Source: an uncultured Eubacteriales bacterium | GTDB taxonomy: Bacteria; Bacillota; Clostridia; Peptostreptococcales; Anaerovoracaceae | DNA: 48,486 bases | NCBI GenBank assembly: GCA_900540145.1 | Contig: UQEW01000004.1 | Coordinates: forward strand, 1 to 48,486 | Direction of reading: 5' to 3' | The notes under the pieces: generated by a model | Database searches by the model: none | What the model was told of the DNA's origin: nothing | What the model saw: only the letters and a program-made list of their open reading frames with translations | Translations under genes and position numbers: made by a program | In this document: positions 16,666-24,125 of the stretch, in pieces | Layout: each line of letters opens with the position of its first letter | Position numbering within the stretch: position 1 is the stretch's first letter

Positions 16666-17493
16666 ATGAATTCTACAAAAAGAAAGTCGGTATTGCTATT
16701 TTTTCAAGGGGCATTAATAGGAACAGGCGCTATTTTGCCCGGCGTCAGCGGAGGAGTTCTTTGTGTGGCTTTCGGAATTTACGAGCCTATGATGTCCTTT
16801 CTGGCGCACCCTTTTAGTTCGTTTAAAAGAAACTTTAAGATATTGCTGCCTGTTATAATAGGCGGTGCGGTGGGATTTGTTTTGCTTGCCAAGGTTGTGG
16901 AACTTTTTCTTTCTGCCTCAGCAATCGCTGCAATGTCTTTGTTTTGCGGGCTTATTTGCGGCACAGTGCCTTCCTTGGTACGAAAATCCAATGCGGCAGA
17001 CCCTAACAAAGGATGGCCCCATTTTATTATTGCGTTAGCAGTATCATTTGCTTTTTTCAATATCCTTGCTAAGGGAATAGGGGGACACATTGAAGCTAAT
17101 TTCGGATGGTACATATTTTGCGGTATCATATGGGGCTTAAGCATGGTTGTGCCGGGCTTGAGCTCATCTTCTATTTTACTTTTTATGGGTTTATATCAGC
17201 CTATGGCTAAGGGAATAGGCGATTTAGATTTTAATGTATTAATACCATTAATGATAGGATTTTTTGCTGCCATTGCAGCTACTGCAAAAATAGTCAATTA
17301 TTTGCTGGAATGCTATTATGCCATACTTTCAAAGATTATTTTAGGCTTTGTGATATCATCGGTTTTGATGATAATCCCTGTAACTTTTAGCACGTCATAT
17401 GAAATACTTCTTGCCATAGGATGTTTCGCTATAGGATTTTTTGTATCTCATTGGATGGACTGCGCCGACACAAAAGACTCTTCAAGAAGTTAA
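16666..17493 (+). CDS. DUF368 polyprenyl-phosphate transporter
   Basis: A 275-residue membrane protein with about eight hydrophobic segments. It opens with the family hallmark FFQGALIGTGAILPGVSGG, and a second, related motif (GIIWGLSMVVPGLSSSS) marks the inverted repeat half. DUF368 proteins have been shown to carry undecaprenyl phosphate back across the membrane (PopT), recycling the lipid carrier for cell-wall synthesis; that role is inferred here. TAAAGGAG precedes the ATG. Confidence 0.9.
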   Translation: MNSTKRKSVLLFFQGALIGTGAILPGVSGGVLCVAFGIYEPMMSFLAHPFSSFKRNFKILLPVIIGGAVGFVLLAKVVELFLSASAIAAMSLFCGLICGTVPSLVRKSNAADPNKGWPHFIIALAVSFAFFNILAKGIGGHIEANFGWYIFCGIIWGLSMVVPGLSSSSILLFMGLYQPMAKGIGDLDFNVLIPLMIGFFAAIAATAKIVNYLLECYYAILSKIILGFVISSVLMIIPVTFSTSYEILLAIGCFAIGFFVSHWMDCADTKDSSRS

Positions 17494-17659
17494 TTTTTTA
17501 CTCGCGTGTCCGTTATCATTTTTCTTTTGTTCTTTGAGCTGTTGCTCCCCTTTATTTGCTTGCAGGATTGATTCTTGCATTCGATCAGAACTATAGATTT
17601 TTATGCAATGAAAGCCCTTTGTTTTTTTGCAAAATAGCAAGATGTTTTAATTATATCGG

Positions 17660-17688
17660 TTGATTAATGCAGTGAAAAGTAATAAAAT
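17660..17688 (+). promoter_or_regulatory. Promoter of the lipase-like hydrolase gene
   Basis: TTGATT (17660-17665) and TAAAAT (17683-17688) are 17 bases apart, about 40 bases before the start codon. Confidence 0.65.
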
Positions 17689-17727
17689 AATTAAACAAAA
17701 CCGGGAAATTTTCGGGAGGGGATCTAC

Positions 17728-18642
17728 ATGAGCCAAGAAATTTTAACACTTTATTCCAAGTGTGATGGCTTGCCTTTGAGCGCGGCGATTTTTAGACCGG
17801 AGACAGAAACAAAAGGTGTTGTGCAGATATCTCATGGAATGGCAGAACACAAAGAAAGATATTTCCCTTTTATGGAATATCTCGCTTCACAAGGTTATGC
17901 CTCAGTAATCAACGATCATAGAGGGCATGGGGACAGCATAAGAGAGAAAGAAGATCTGGGATATTTTTATGACGATACAGGCACATATATAATAGAAGAT
18001 TTACACCAGATAACACAATATATAAAGGAAGTTTTCCCAAAGAAACCGGTGTATCTCTTTGGCCATAGCATGGGTTCTTTAGCTGTCCGAAAATATATAA
18101 AAAAATATGATAATGCAATAGATAAACTGATAGTTTGCGGTTCACCCAGCAAGAATCCTTTAGCTGGAGTTGCGTTGACACTGGCTAAGATAGAAGAAAT
18201 TTTTAAAGGCGACAAGCATAGAAGCAGTTTTATACACAATCTGGCATTCGGCGCTTATACCAAGGGAATAGAAAATCCTGTTTCAGATAACGCGTGGCTT
18301 TCTGTCAATAGGGATAATGTAATATGTTATGACAATGATCCCCTTTGCGGATATGTGTTCACTCTTAACGGATTTAGAAATCTTTTCATTTTGCTGAAAG
18401 ACGTATATTCTGCCAGCGATTGGACATTGAAAAATGCAAATTTACCTGTTTTTTTCATTGCCGGCAGCGATGACCCTGTGATAGTGAGCGAACTTAAATG
18501 GAATGAAAGCTGTGAATTCTTGAAAAAAATCGGTTATAATAATGTAAAAAGAAAACTATATCAAGGGCTTAGACATGAGATTCTCAATGAAGATATAAAA
18601 GAAGAGATTTTTGATGACATAGTGAAGTTTGTGGAGGAATAA
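17728..18642 (+). CDS. Alpha/beta hydrolase, monoacylglycerol-lipase-like
   Basis: A 304-residue alpha/beta hydrolase of the Hydrolase_4 (serine aminopeptidase S33) type without a signal peptide. The nucleophile elbow is GHSMGS, the oxyanion region is SHGMAEHKERY, the acid is in AGSDDPV and the histidine in GLRHEIL, so the triad is complete. NDHRGHGDS is typical of monoacylglycerol lipases and lysophospholipases. The exact substrate is unknown. GGGAGGGG gives a clear ribosome binding site and the gene has its own promoter. Confidence 0.88.
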   Translation: MSQEILTLYSKCDGLPLSAAIFRPETETKGVVQISHGMAEHKERYFPFMEYLASQGYASVINDHRGHGDSIREKEDLGYFYDDTGTYIIEDLHQITQYIKEVFPKKPVYLFGHSMGSLAVRKYIKKYDNAIDKLIVCGSPSKNPLAGVALTLAKIEEIFKGDKHRSSFIHNLAFGAYTKGIENPVSDNAWLSVNRDNVICYDNDPLCGYVFTLNGFRNLFILLKDVYSASDWTLKNANLPVFFIAGSDDPVIVSELKWNESCEFLKKIGYNNVKRKLYQGLRHEILNEDIKEEIFDDIVKFVEE

Positions 18643-18646
18643 ATTA

Positions 18647-18675
18647 TTGCCCATAAGTCCAAGTCATGATATACT
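18647..18675 (+). promoter_or_regulatory. Promoter of the micro-protein/EcsC unit
   Basis: TTGCCC (18647-18652) and TATACT (18670-18675) are 17 bases apart. The start codon at 18703 follows a GGGGG ribosome binding site. Confidence 0.65.
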
Positions 18676-18702
18676 AAAAAAAAGAAAAAGGGGGACAAAA
18701 TC

Positions 18703-18795
18703 ATGAAGAAAAGAATTTTACCTATAGCATTAATCGTTGCAGCAGTAGCGGTACTGTGGGCTTACAAAGGTGAAGAAAGTGAGTCTGTTCAATAA
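18703..18795 (+). CDS. 30-residue single-span membrane peptide
   Basis: This micro-protein reads MKKRILPIALIVAAVAVL and continues WAYKGEESESVQ. A basic N-terminus, one hydrophobic span and a short acidic tail make a membrane peptide likely. GGGGG lies seven bases before the ATG and a promoter is directly upstream. Its last 17-26 bases overlap the start of the EcsC gene in another frame, so the two are probably translationally coupled. No family is recognised. Confidence 0.6.
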   Translation: MKKRILPIALIVAAVAVLWAYKGEESESVQ

Positions 18796-19603
18796 AAAAT
18801 CACCCTGGGAAAAGGACTGGAAAGATTTAGAAAAAAAAGAAGAGAAGTTTATCGCAAAGCGCTTGGAAGGACCTACTTTTTTATTGATCAACAAATTAGA
18901 CAGGTTTATTCCTAAAAAGCTTAGCGGAACTCTGGATGCGGCTTTTGCGAAAGGTTTTGCGCTTATCTTTGAGAAGGGGACAGGTATAATAGAAAAAACC
19001 TATAACAAAGAAAAGAAAAAAGCCAGCTTTAAAATCAATACTTATGCCTCTGAGGTTATGGCGGATAAGCAAAGTGTAAGAAATTTTACGAAGCAAGCAA
19101 AATCAGCCAAAGCAACCAACCTGTTGGTTTCCAGCGTCGAAGGAATAGGTCTTGGATTGGTGGGTGCCGGTATCCCTGATATTCCGCTTTTTGCGGCAGT
19201 GGTGCTGAAAAGTGTATATGAGGTTGCTTTGAGTTATGGTTATGACTATCAGACCGATGAGGAAAAAGTATTTATACTTAAAGTAATAGAAGTTGCCATG
19301 TACGATGAAGAAAAATTCGTACAGGAAAACGATGAATTTAATGCGCTTATAGATCAGATTGTAGCCGATGGCGATACCATGGACGGATATGATGTGGATA
19401 AAGAAGCGCAGATAAATCTTACAGCCAAAGCTTTATCACATGAAATGCTATATACAAAATTTCTGCAAGGTCAACTTATAATAGGAATTGCAGGGGGAAT
19501 CTTCGATCCTGTATATGTTAACCGTATAAGCAATTATGCTGTTCTTAAGTACAGAAGGAGATTTTTAAGAAACAAAGTGAGTTCGAGACCTTCCTCACTA
19601 TAA
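18779..19603 (+). CDS. EcsC family protein
   Basis: About 274 residues. The central region (NLLVSSVEGIGLGLVGAGIPDIPLF followed by VLKSVYEVALSYGYDYQTDEE) is characteristic of the EcsC family, named for the third gene of the Bacillus ecs transporter locus; its biochemical role is unknown. No ABC transporter genes accompany it here. The start is ambiguous: GTG at 18770 has no ribosome binding site, whereas GTG at 18779 follows AAAGGTGA at good distance. Either overlaps the micro-protein gene, implying coupling. Confidence 0.85.
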   Translation: MSLFNKKSPWEKDWKDLEKKEEKFIAKRLEGPTFLLINKLDRFIPKKLSGTLDAAFAKGFALIFEKGTGIIEKTYNKEKKKASFKINTYASEVMADKQSVRNFTKQAKSAKATNLLVSSVEGIGLGLVGAGIPDIPLFAAVVLKSVYEVALSYGYDYQTDEEKVFILKVIEVAMYDEEKFVQENDEFNALIDQIVADGDTMDGYDVDKEAQINLTAKALSHEMLYTKFLQGQLIIGIAGGIFDPVYVNRISNYAVLKYRRRFLRNKVSSRPSSL

Positions 19604-19625
19604 ACAAAACTAAAGGAGCAAATCG

Positions 19626-20105
19626 ATGAAAGAAAAAACTCTACACTTGACAAGAGCTGCTCTTATAGCGGCTCTTTATGTTATTTTGACTTTTTTGGCT
19701 CAAATTTTCGGCTTGGCCAGCGGAGCTATTCAGTTCAGATTGTCAGAAGCTCTTACTTGCATGCCTCTTTTTTACAAAGAAGCCATACCGGGTCTTTGGA
19801 TAGGCTGCATACTGGCCAATCTGCTGACAGGATGCGCTATGTGGGATATAGTGTTTGGTTCTGTAGCAACTCTGCTGGGAGCCCTTGGAACTTATTACAT
19901 AGGAAGGAAAAAACCTGTGATGGGACCGGTATTTCCTATAGCGAGCAACATGTTGATAGTTCCTGCAGTATTGCAGCAAGTATATGGCTCTGCAGACAGC
20001 TATTGGTTCCTGATGGTCACGGTCGGAATCGGCGAGATAGTCTGCTGCGGCCTGCTGGGAATGTTGCTTTACAAAGCGTATAAGAAGGTGGCAGCAACAC
20101 AGTAG
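19626..20105 (+). CDS. queT: QueT-type queuosine precursor transporter
   Basis: A 159-residue membrane protein of the QueT family, thought to be the substrate-binding (S) component of an ECF transporter for a queuosine precursor. The hallmark start is LTRAALIAALYVILTF, followed by GAIQFRLSEALTCMPLF, with about five hydrophobic segments. No ECF ATPase genes are adjacent, so shared energy-coupling subunits elsewhere are expected. The gene starts 22 bases after the EcsC stop, leaving no room for a preQ1 riboswitch. TAAAGGAG precedes the ATG. Repeat copy 2 follows. Confidence 0.9.
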   Translation: MKEKTLHLTRAALIAALYVILTFLAQIFGLASGAIQFRLSEALTCMPLFYKEAIPGLWIGCILANLLTGCAMWDIVFGSVATLLGALGTYYIGRKKPVMGPVFPIASNMLIVPAVLQQVYGSADSYWFLMVTVGIGEIVCCGLLGMLLYKAYKKVAATQ

Positions 20106-20169
20106 TAATAAGCAGTGCAAAAACAATCATTTGCGGCATGAACAGTCAAGACCATTGATGATTGCCGAC

Positions 20170-20425
20170 GCTGACAAAATCTTTTGTTTTTTGTTTTTTT
20201 GTCTGCAAATTTACGTAAAATGGAATTTTATGGACGAAAAACCCTGAAAAAATGTAAAAATCTATAAAAATGAGAAAAAATGTCTGCAAAACCGCCTCTT
20301 TTGCAGACATTTTCCATAAATTCACAAGAAAAAGTCAGCCGAGGCTGACTTTCGACAAATTTCGACGTGCAGTTGGGACCTGTTGATGTAATTTTCCCTA
20401 AAAAAATGATTTTTTGTCATCAGAC
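20170..20425 (+). repeat. Dispersed intergenic element, copy 2 (full length)
   Basis: The same element as at 49-301 (minus) and 31646-31837. It opens with GCTGACAAAAT, and its first stem is decayed in this copy. The shared block TAAAATGGAATTTT follows, then the central hairpin TGTCTGCAAAA / TTTTGCAGACA. Next is a perfect stem AAAGTCAGC / GCTGACTTT, then TTTCGACAAATTTCGAC, and it ends TTTTTTGTCATCAG. It starts 64 bases after the queT stop, in the same orientation. It fills most of the gap 20106-20445; the first 60 bases hold only a loose CAATCAT/ATGATTG inverted repeat. Confidence 0.8.
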
Positions 20426-20445
20426 ACCACTCAAGCCCAGGGAAG

Positions 20446-20853
20446 CTATTCTATCCCTAACAGATATTTGTCTAAAAGAGCTACGGCATCTTCTATACAG
20501 CCATCGCAGGTTCTGAGGACTTTATTAGTTTCCACGCCTTTAATTTCACTGCATATCATAGAACCGTTTTTGTTTACAAAGGCTTCGGTAAGCTCTTTCA
20601 TCATCTTATAGCATTCTTTTTTAGTTTTAGGGTTATCTAAATTACCATCACTCATTTTCATTCCTACCACGAGAGCCATAGCGGAGACAGCTCCACATGG
20701 GCCCATATGGCCCATGCCAAAGCCTAAAGGCTCGGCGAGTTTGAAGGTTTGTATCGGATCCGCGCCCATTACGTGACAAAATGAGCATGCCACTGATTGA
20801 GCACAATTAAAACCATTTTTATGTAACATTACTGCTTGTTCTTTTCTGTTCAT
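20446..20853 (-). CDS. C-GCAxxG-C-C family redox-cysteine protein
   Basis: A 135-residue cytoplasmic protein of the C_GCAxxG_C_C family, named for its conserved cysteine spacing. Visible are NCAQSVACSF near the N-terminus, GHMGPCGAVSAMA in the middle, and CYKMM, ICSEI and CDGC later. The family is thought to be redox-active or metal-binding, but the function is not established. AGGAG lies 10-11 bases before the ATG. It follows the E2-like gene by 13 bases, so the two form an operon. Confidence 0.88.
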   Translation of the reverse strand: MNRKEQAVMLHKNGFNCAQSVACSFCHVMGADPIQTFKLAEPLGFGMGHMGPCGAVSAMALVVGMKMSDGNLDNPKTKKECYKMMKELTEAFVNKNGSMICSEIKGVETNKVLRTCDGCIEDAVALLDKYLLGIE

Positions 20854-20866
20854 ATTTATGCCGCTC

Positions 20867-21739
20867 CTATTTAACTATGAATTTTGGATTTTTAACTTTA
20901 ACATCAGGATCATACACTATGCTTTCAGGCTTGACTTCCAGCAAAGAAGGATCCTTGAAATATTTTAAAATTTCTCTGAAGCAACGACCGTAATAATGAC
21001 CTTCAGCAATCCTTTCATCGGTAACTATACCTAATTCCATAAATTTGCGCTCTTCTGCTCGTTCGCCGTTTATAACAATTTTTTTGACAAGTTGGCCCAT
21101 GGCAACGAAAACACCGGTAGTGCCAAATTCATAAAGATGATGATATATGGCACCGGTTCTGATAGAAGCCAAATTAGTAACAAAAAGAGAAGTGTGAAAC
21201 GGACTGGCATTAATTATGCTGAAAGGAAGAGCAAAATGTTTATCTAAAAATTTGAATACAGAAACTGCCACAGTTAAAAGTCCCGGGACTCTGACAAGTT
21301 TTTTGGCCAGTTTATCCATAGAAGTCTCTTCTATAGCTGAGCTGCTTTTTTCTATAACGTCGTTAAGCTTTTGATTGACAGTAAAAATATCGTCATCCAA
21401 ATTAAAATATACTTTGTTGACGGTACTCCTGTTTTTCCCCGGAATCATTGTAACAAAAGAAACACAGAAATGATTGCGTGCGTATATTCTCTTATTCATT
21501 ACAAACCTGTTAAGATAAGGGTTTTGAGATACAACACGCAGATAAGCAGCGATTATGATGCTCATGTGGCTCATATTGATGCCATCTTTTCTGCATTTTA
21601 TTATATATTGCTGAAGAGGAGCATAATCTATGTACTGTTTAATAGAATTGCTGGCATCGTATCGTTTATCCATAACATATGCCGCTATCTCGTACATAGG
21701 GTCATCTGTAGCTACTCTATAACCATCTGTTCTATACAT
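20867..21739 (-). CDS. Lone E2/CAT-fold acyltransferase-like protein, catalytic His absent
   Basis: A 290-residue protein resembling the catalytic domain of 2-oxo acid dehydrogenase E2 (chloramphenicol acetyltransferase fold), without lipoyl or E1-binding domains. Matching segments are GINMSHMSIIIAAYLRVVSQNP and INASPFHTSLFVTNLASI. At the place of the DHRVVDG motif it has DERIAEG (241-247): the catalytic His is Glu242. Similar stand-alone proteins in Clostridia appear to share this change, so it may be a family trait. Function is unknown. AGGAG precedes the ATG, and it is the first gene of a two-gene operon. Confidence 0.75.
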   Translation of the reverse strand: MYRTDGYRVATDDPMYEIAAYVMDKRYDASNSIKQYIDYAPLQQYIIKCRKDGINMSHMSIIIAAYLRVVSQNPYLNRFVMNKRIYARNHFCVSFVTMIPGKNRSTVNKVYFNLDDDIFTVNQKLNDVIEKSSSAIEETSMDKLAKKLVRVPGLLTVAVSVFKFLDKHFALPFSIINASPFHTSLFVTNLASIRTGAIYHHLYEFGTTGVFVAMGQLVKKIVINGERAEERKFMELGIVTDERIAEGHYYGRCFREILKYFKDPSLLEVKPESIVYDPDVKVKNPKFIVK

Positions 21740-21816
21740 AATTTCTCCTAAATTAATAATAACTTAACATTATCATAACACATACTGGCAGCTAAGACAA
21801 GGAAAACGCAGTTATG

Positions 21817-21846
21817 TTGCGTATTTACGCTGGTTCGTGATATAAT
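21817..21846 (+). promoter_or_regulatory. Promoter of the HutD-like/hom unit
   Basis: TTGCGT (21817-21822) and TATAAT (21841-21846) are 18 bases apart. The leader contains ATGAACGCAAAGA twice (starting near 21846 and 21882). Confidence 0.65.
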
Positions 21847-21914
21847 GAACGCAAAGATTGTACCGGCTGCTGCCGCACAATGAACGCAAAGACAAAGATA
21901 TGCGAGGAAAACTA

Positions 21915-23003
21915 ATGAAATGTACTCTTTTAAAAGAAGAAGATTATACTAAAGGCCGGTGGACAGGAGGAGAATTTAAAGAGCTGGCAATCTTTCCGGC
22001 CGATTCCGATTATGTTAACAGAGATTTTCTCTGGAGGCTAAGCTTAGATACTGTCGAAAAAGAAGAAGCCCAATTTCCCAAGTTAGAAGATTATGACAGA
22101 GTTATTATGGTGCTTGAGGGAGAAACAGTGCTGAGCTATGAGGGAGAGCGAGTAACAAGATTGCAGGCCCTTGAACAGGACAGATTCGACGGAGCGTGGA
22201 AAACCACCGGCTTTGGACAGATAAAGGCATATAACCTTATAGTGAACAAGGGGATGGAAGGGTATCTTGATTTACTTTTTCCCGGAAAAGAAAAAAATAT
22301 ATATAAATCTAATCAGGACAGCGATAAACAAATGTCGGTGCATACACTGTTTTGCTTAGACGGCTACGCCGTGGTTTCTGTAGGAAACGAAAGCCATATG
22401 CTAAAAGCCGGTCAACAGCTTGTAATAGAAGAGGAAAATAAAGCTGAAATTTGTTATGGTTTGATGGGTGAGGGCACTATCATCAGAGGGCAGATCTTTT
22501 ATAATTCGGAGGAAAGCGGTCCTGAAATCATTCCGAGAGAAAAAGCTACGTTGGATGATTTTAAGGCATGCATATACTTGGCAAACGTTCAATTTAAATG
22601 GGCCGGGTATATGGTAAAAAGCCTAAAAGAAAAATGGTTTGACGAAGAATTGAGTAAGGCTATCAGAAAAATAGAAAAATTTTATTTACCTACTGTGGTT
22701 TTCTTTCTGGGATTGGTCGTTTTAGGATGCTTGGAGGCCAATGAAATAATTCCTTCAGGAATGGTATTGATATTGGCAGTCTGCTGGATATTAGCGGATT
22801 GCCTACTGGTTTCACCTGCCATATACATGCTGTTCGTTCCCAAACCTGTCAGAAAACATATAAAAAATGTCAATAGTCTTACTCCTTATGAAAAGAAAGT
22901 GAGAGAAAGAGAGCTGTCTTCAGACCCTATGATGGAAAAAATAAAGAGAAAATATATGAAGAGAACCAGTTCTGTGAGAAAAGAGGATGAAGATGAAAGA
23001 TAA
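21915..23003 (+). CDS. HutD/Ves-like cupin protein with C-terminal membrane hairpin
   Basis: About 362 residues. The first 120 resemble HutD/Ves (RWTGGEFKELAIFP, DFLWRLSLDTVE, DYDRVIMVLEG), a cupin fold of unclear function. A second cupin-like stretch follows. Near residues 260-310 are two hydrophobic segments (LPTVVFFLGLVVLGCL and MVLILAVCWILADCLLV), then a basic tail. HutD-like proteins are normally soluble, so the membrane part looks like a fusion. The ATG at 21915 is chosen because GAGG is properly spaced; upstream in-frame ATGs lack this. The end overlaps the homoserine dehydrogenase start by 11 bases. Confidence 0.75.
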   Translation: MKCTLLKEEDYTKGRWTGGEFKELAIFPADSDYVNRDFLWRLSLDTVEKEEAQFPKLEDYDRVIMVLEGETVLSYEGERVTRLQALEQDRFDGAWKTTGFGQIKAYNLIVNKGMEGYLDLLFPGKEKNIYKSNQDSDKQMSVHTLFCLDGYAVVSVGNESHMLKAGQQLVIEEENKAEICYGLMGEGTIIRGQIFYNSEESGPEIIPREKATLDDFKACIYLANVQFKWAGYMVKSLKEKWFDEELSKAIRKIEKFYLPTVVFFLGLVVLGCLEANEIIPSGMVLILAVCWILADCLLVSPAIYMLFVPKPVRKHIKNVNSLTPYEKKVRERELSSDPMMEKIKRKYMKRTSSVRKEDEDER

Positions 23004-24021
23004 AATTAAGTTGGCGCTGCTGGGCTTTGGCAACGCAGGGCAGGCTTTTGCCAAGCTGCTTTTAGAAAAGCAAGATGAAATCGAAGAAAAATATGGAAAG
23101 CGTGTAGTGGTTACCGCCATAGCCACAGGGTCTAAGGGCAACTTATCAGCCGATGAAATTGACCTTGGCGCTGCGTTGAGAGATGTGGCTGAAAAAGGGC
23201 GCTTTGCTGATGAGAGAGCATTGTGCAATCTTAAAACCATGGATATTGTCAAACATGCTGACTATGATGTGCTCATAGAGATGACGCCTTTGGATATTTT
23301 TACGGGCCAGCCTGCTATAGATCATATAGAGGGAGCTTTCAACCGAAAGAAGCATGTCATAACCGCCAACAAAGGACCGGTAGCGTGGAAGTTCAGGGCT
23401 TTAAAGGAAATAGCAGCCAGCCAGGGAGTGAAATTTTTCTACGAAACAACGGTGATGGACGGCACGCCTGTATTCAACCTGGTGGAAAAGACTCTGCAGA
23501 TGGCAAAAGTTACTGAAGTTTCAGGAATATTAAACAGTACCACCAACTTTATTCTTGAAGAATTGGCTAAGGGCGCTCCGTATGATGATATTATTCTCAG
23601 AGGCAGAAATATGGGATTTATTGAAGCTGATTCGGCTATGGACATAGAAGGGTATGATGCTGCCGCCAAAATAACAGCTCTTTTAAACGTACTGATGGAT
23701 GCCGATATTACGCCTGATATGGTGGAAAGAAAAGGTATAGAAGATATAACGGAGGCTGATATAACTGCCGCTGATAATAGAGGTAATGTGATAAAGCTGA
23801 TATGCAAAGGAACAAGGGACGAAGACGGCAGAGTAAAGGCTTGTGTCAGACCTGAAGAAATACCTAAAGGCGATATGCTTGCTTCCATAAACAGTACTAC
23901 CTCAATAGTATCAATCACAACGGACCTGATGAAAACAGTTTCTATTGTAGAACATGAGCCGGAAATACAGCAGACAGCTTACGGGATATTTGGCGACTTG
24001 TTGAGAGTTCTTGGCGAATAA
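22993..24021 (+). CDS. hom: Homoserine dehydrogenase
   Basis: This enzyme reduces aspartate semialdehyde to homoserine with NAD(P)H, the branch point to threonine and methionine. GFGNAGQAFAKLL is the nucleotide loop, TANKGPVAW and GILNSTTNFILEEL are family hallmarks, and GFIEADSAMDIEGYDAAAKI holds the catalytic region. At about 342 residues it lacks the C-terminal ACT domain, so feedback inhibition by threonine through that domain is not expected. The ATG at 22993 has GAGG at good spacing. It overlaps the upstream gene, implying coupling. It converges with a threonine aldolase gene. Confidence 0.92.
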   Translation: MKDKIKLALLGFGNAGQAFAKLLLEKQDEIEEKYGKRVVVTAIATGSKGNLSADEIDLGAALRDVAEKGRFADERALCNLKTMDIVKHADYDVLIEMTPLDIFTGQPAIDHIEGAFNRKKHVITANKGPVAWKFRALKEIAASQGVKFFYETTVMDGTPVFNLVEKTLQMAKVTEVSGILNSTTNFILEELAKGAPYDDIILRGRNMGFIEADSAMDIEGYDAAAKITALLNVLMDADITPDMVERKGIEDITEADITAADNRGNVIKLICKGTRDEDGRVKACVRPEEIPKGDMLASINSTTSIVSITTDLMKTVSIVEHEPEIQQTAYGIFGDLLRVLGE

Positions 24022-24058
24022 AGCAAGAAGAAAGGGCGCTGCAGTCATAAAAAATTCA

Positions 24059-24103
24059 CCCCCGCAAAACTTTGTGGAAACACCATGTTTGCGGGGGCTT
24101 TTT
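24059..24103. terminator. Bidirectional terminator between hom and ltaE
   Basis: CCCCCGCAAA (24059-24068) pairs with TTTGCGGGGG (24088-24097), followed by CTTTTT. The minus-strand side also ends in a T-rich run, so it can serve both convergent genes. Confidence 0.9.
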
Positions 24104-24125
24104 ATTGGGTATGATTTTGTGCTGC

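Noticed and set aside
17482..17580. 32-residue Gln/Lys-rich frame on the minus strand
   Set aside because: Peptide composition looks plausible, but there is no ribosome binding site and it overlaps the 3' end of the DUF368 gene.
19604..19625. preQ1 riboswitch before queT
   Set aside because: The gap is only 22 bases and holds just a ribosome binding site.
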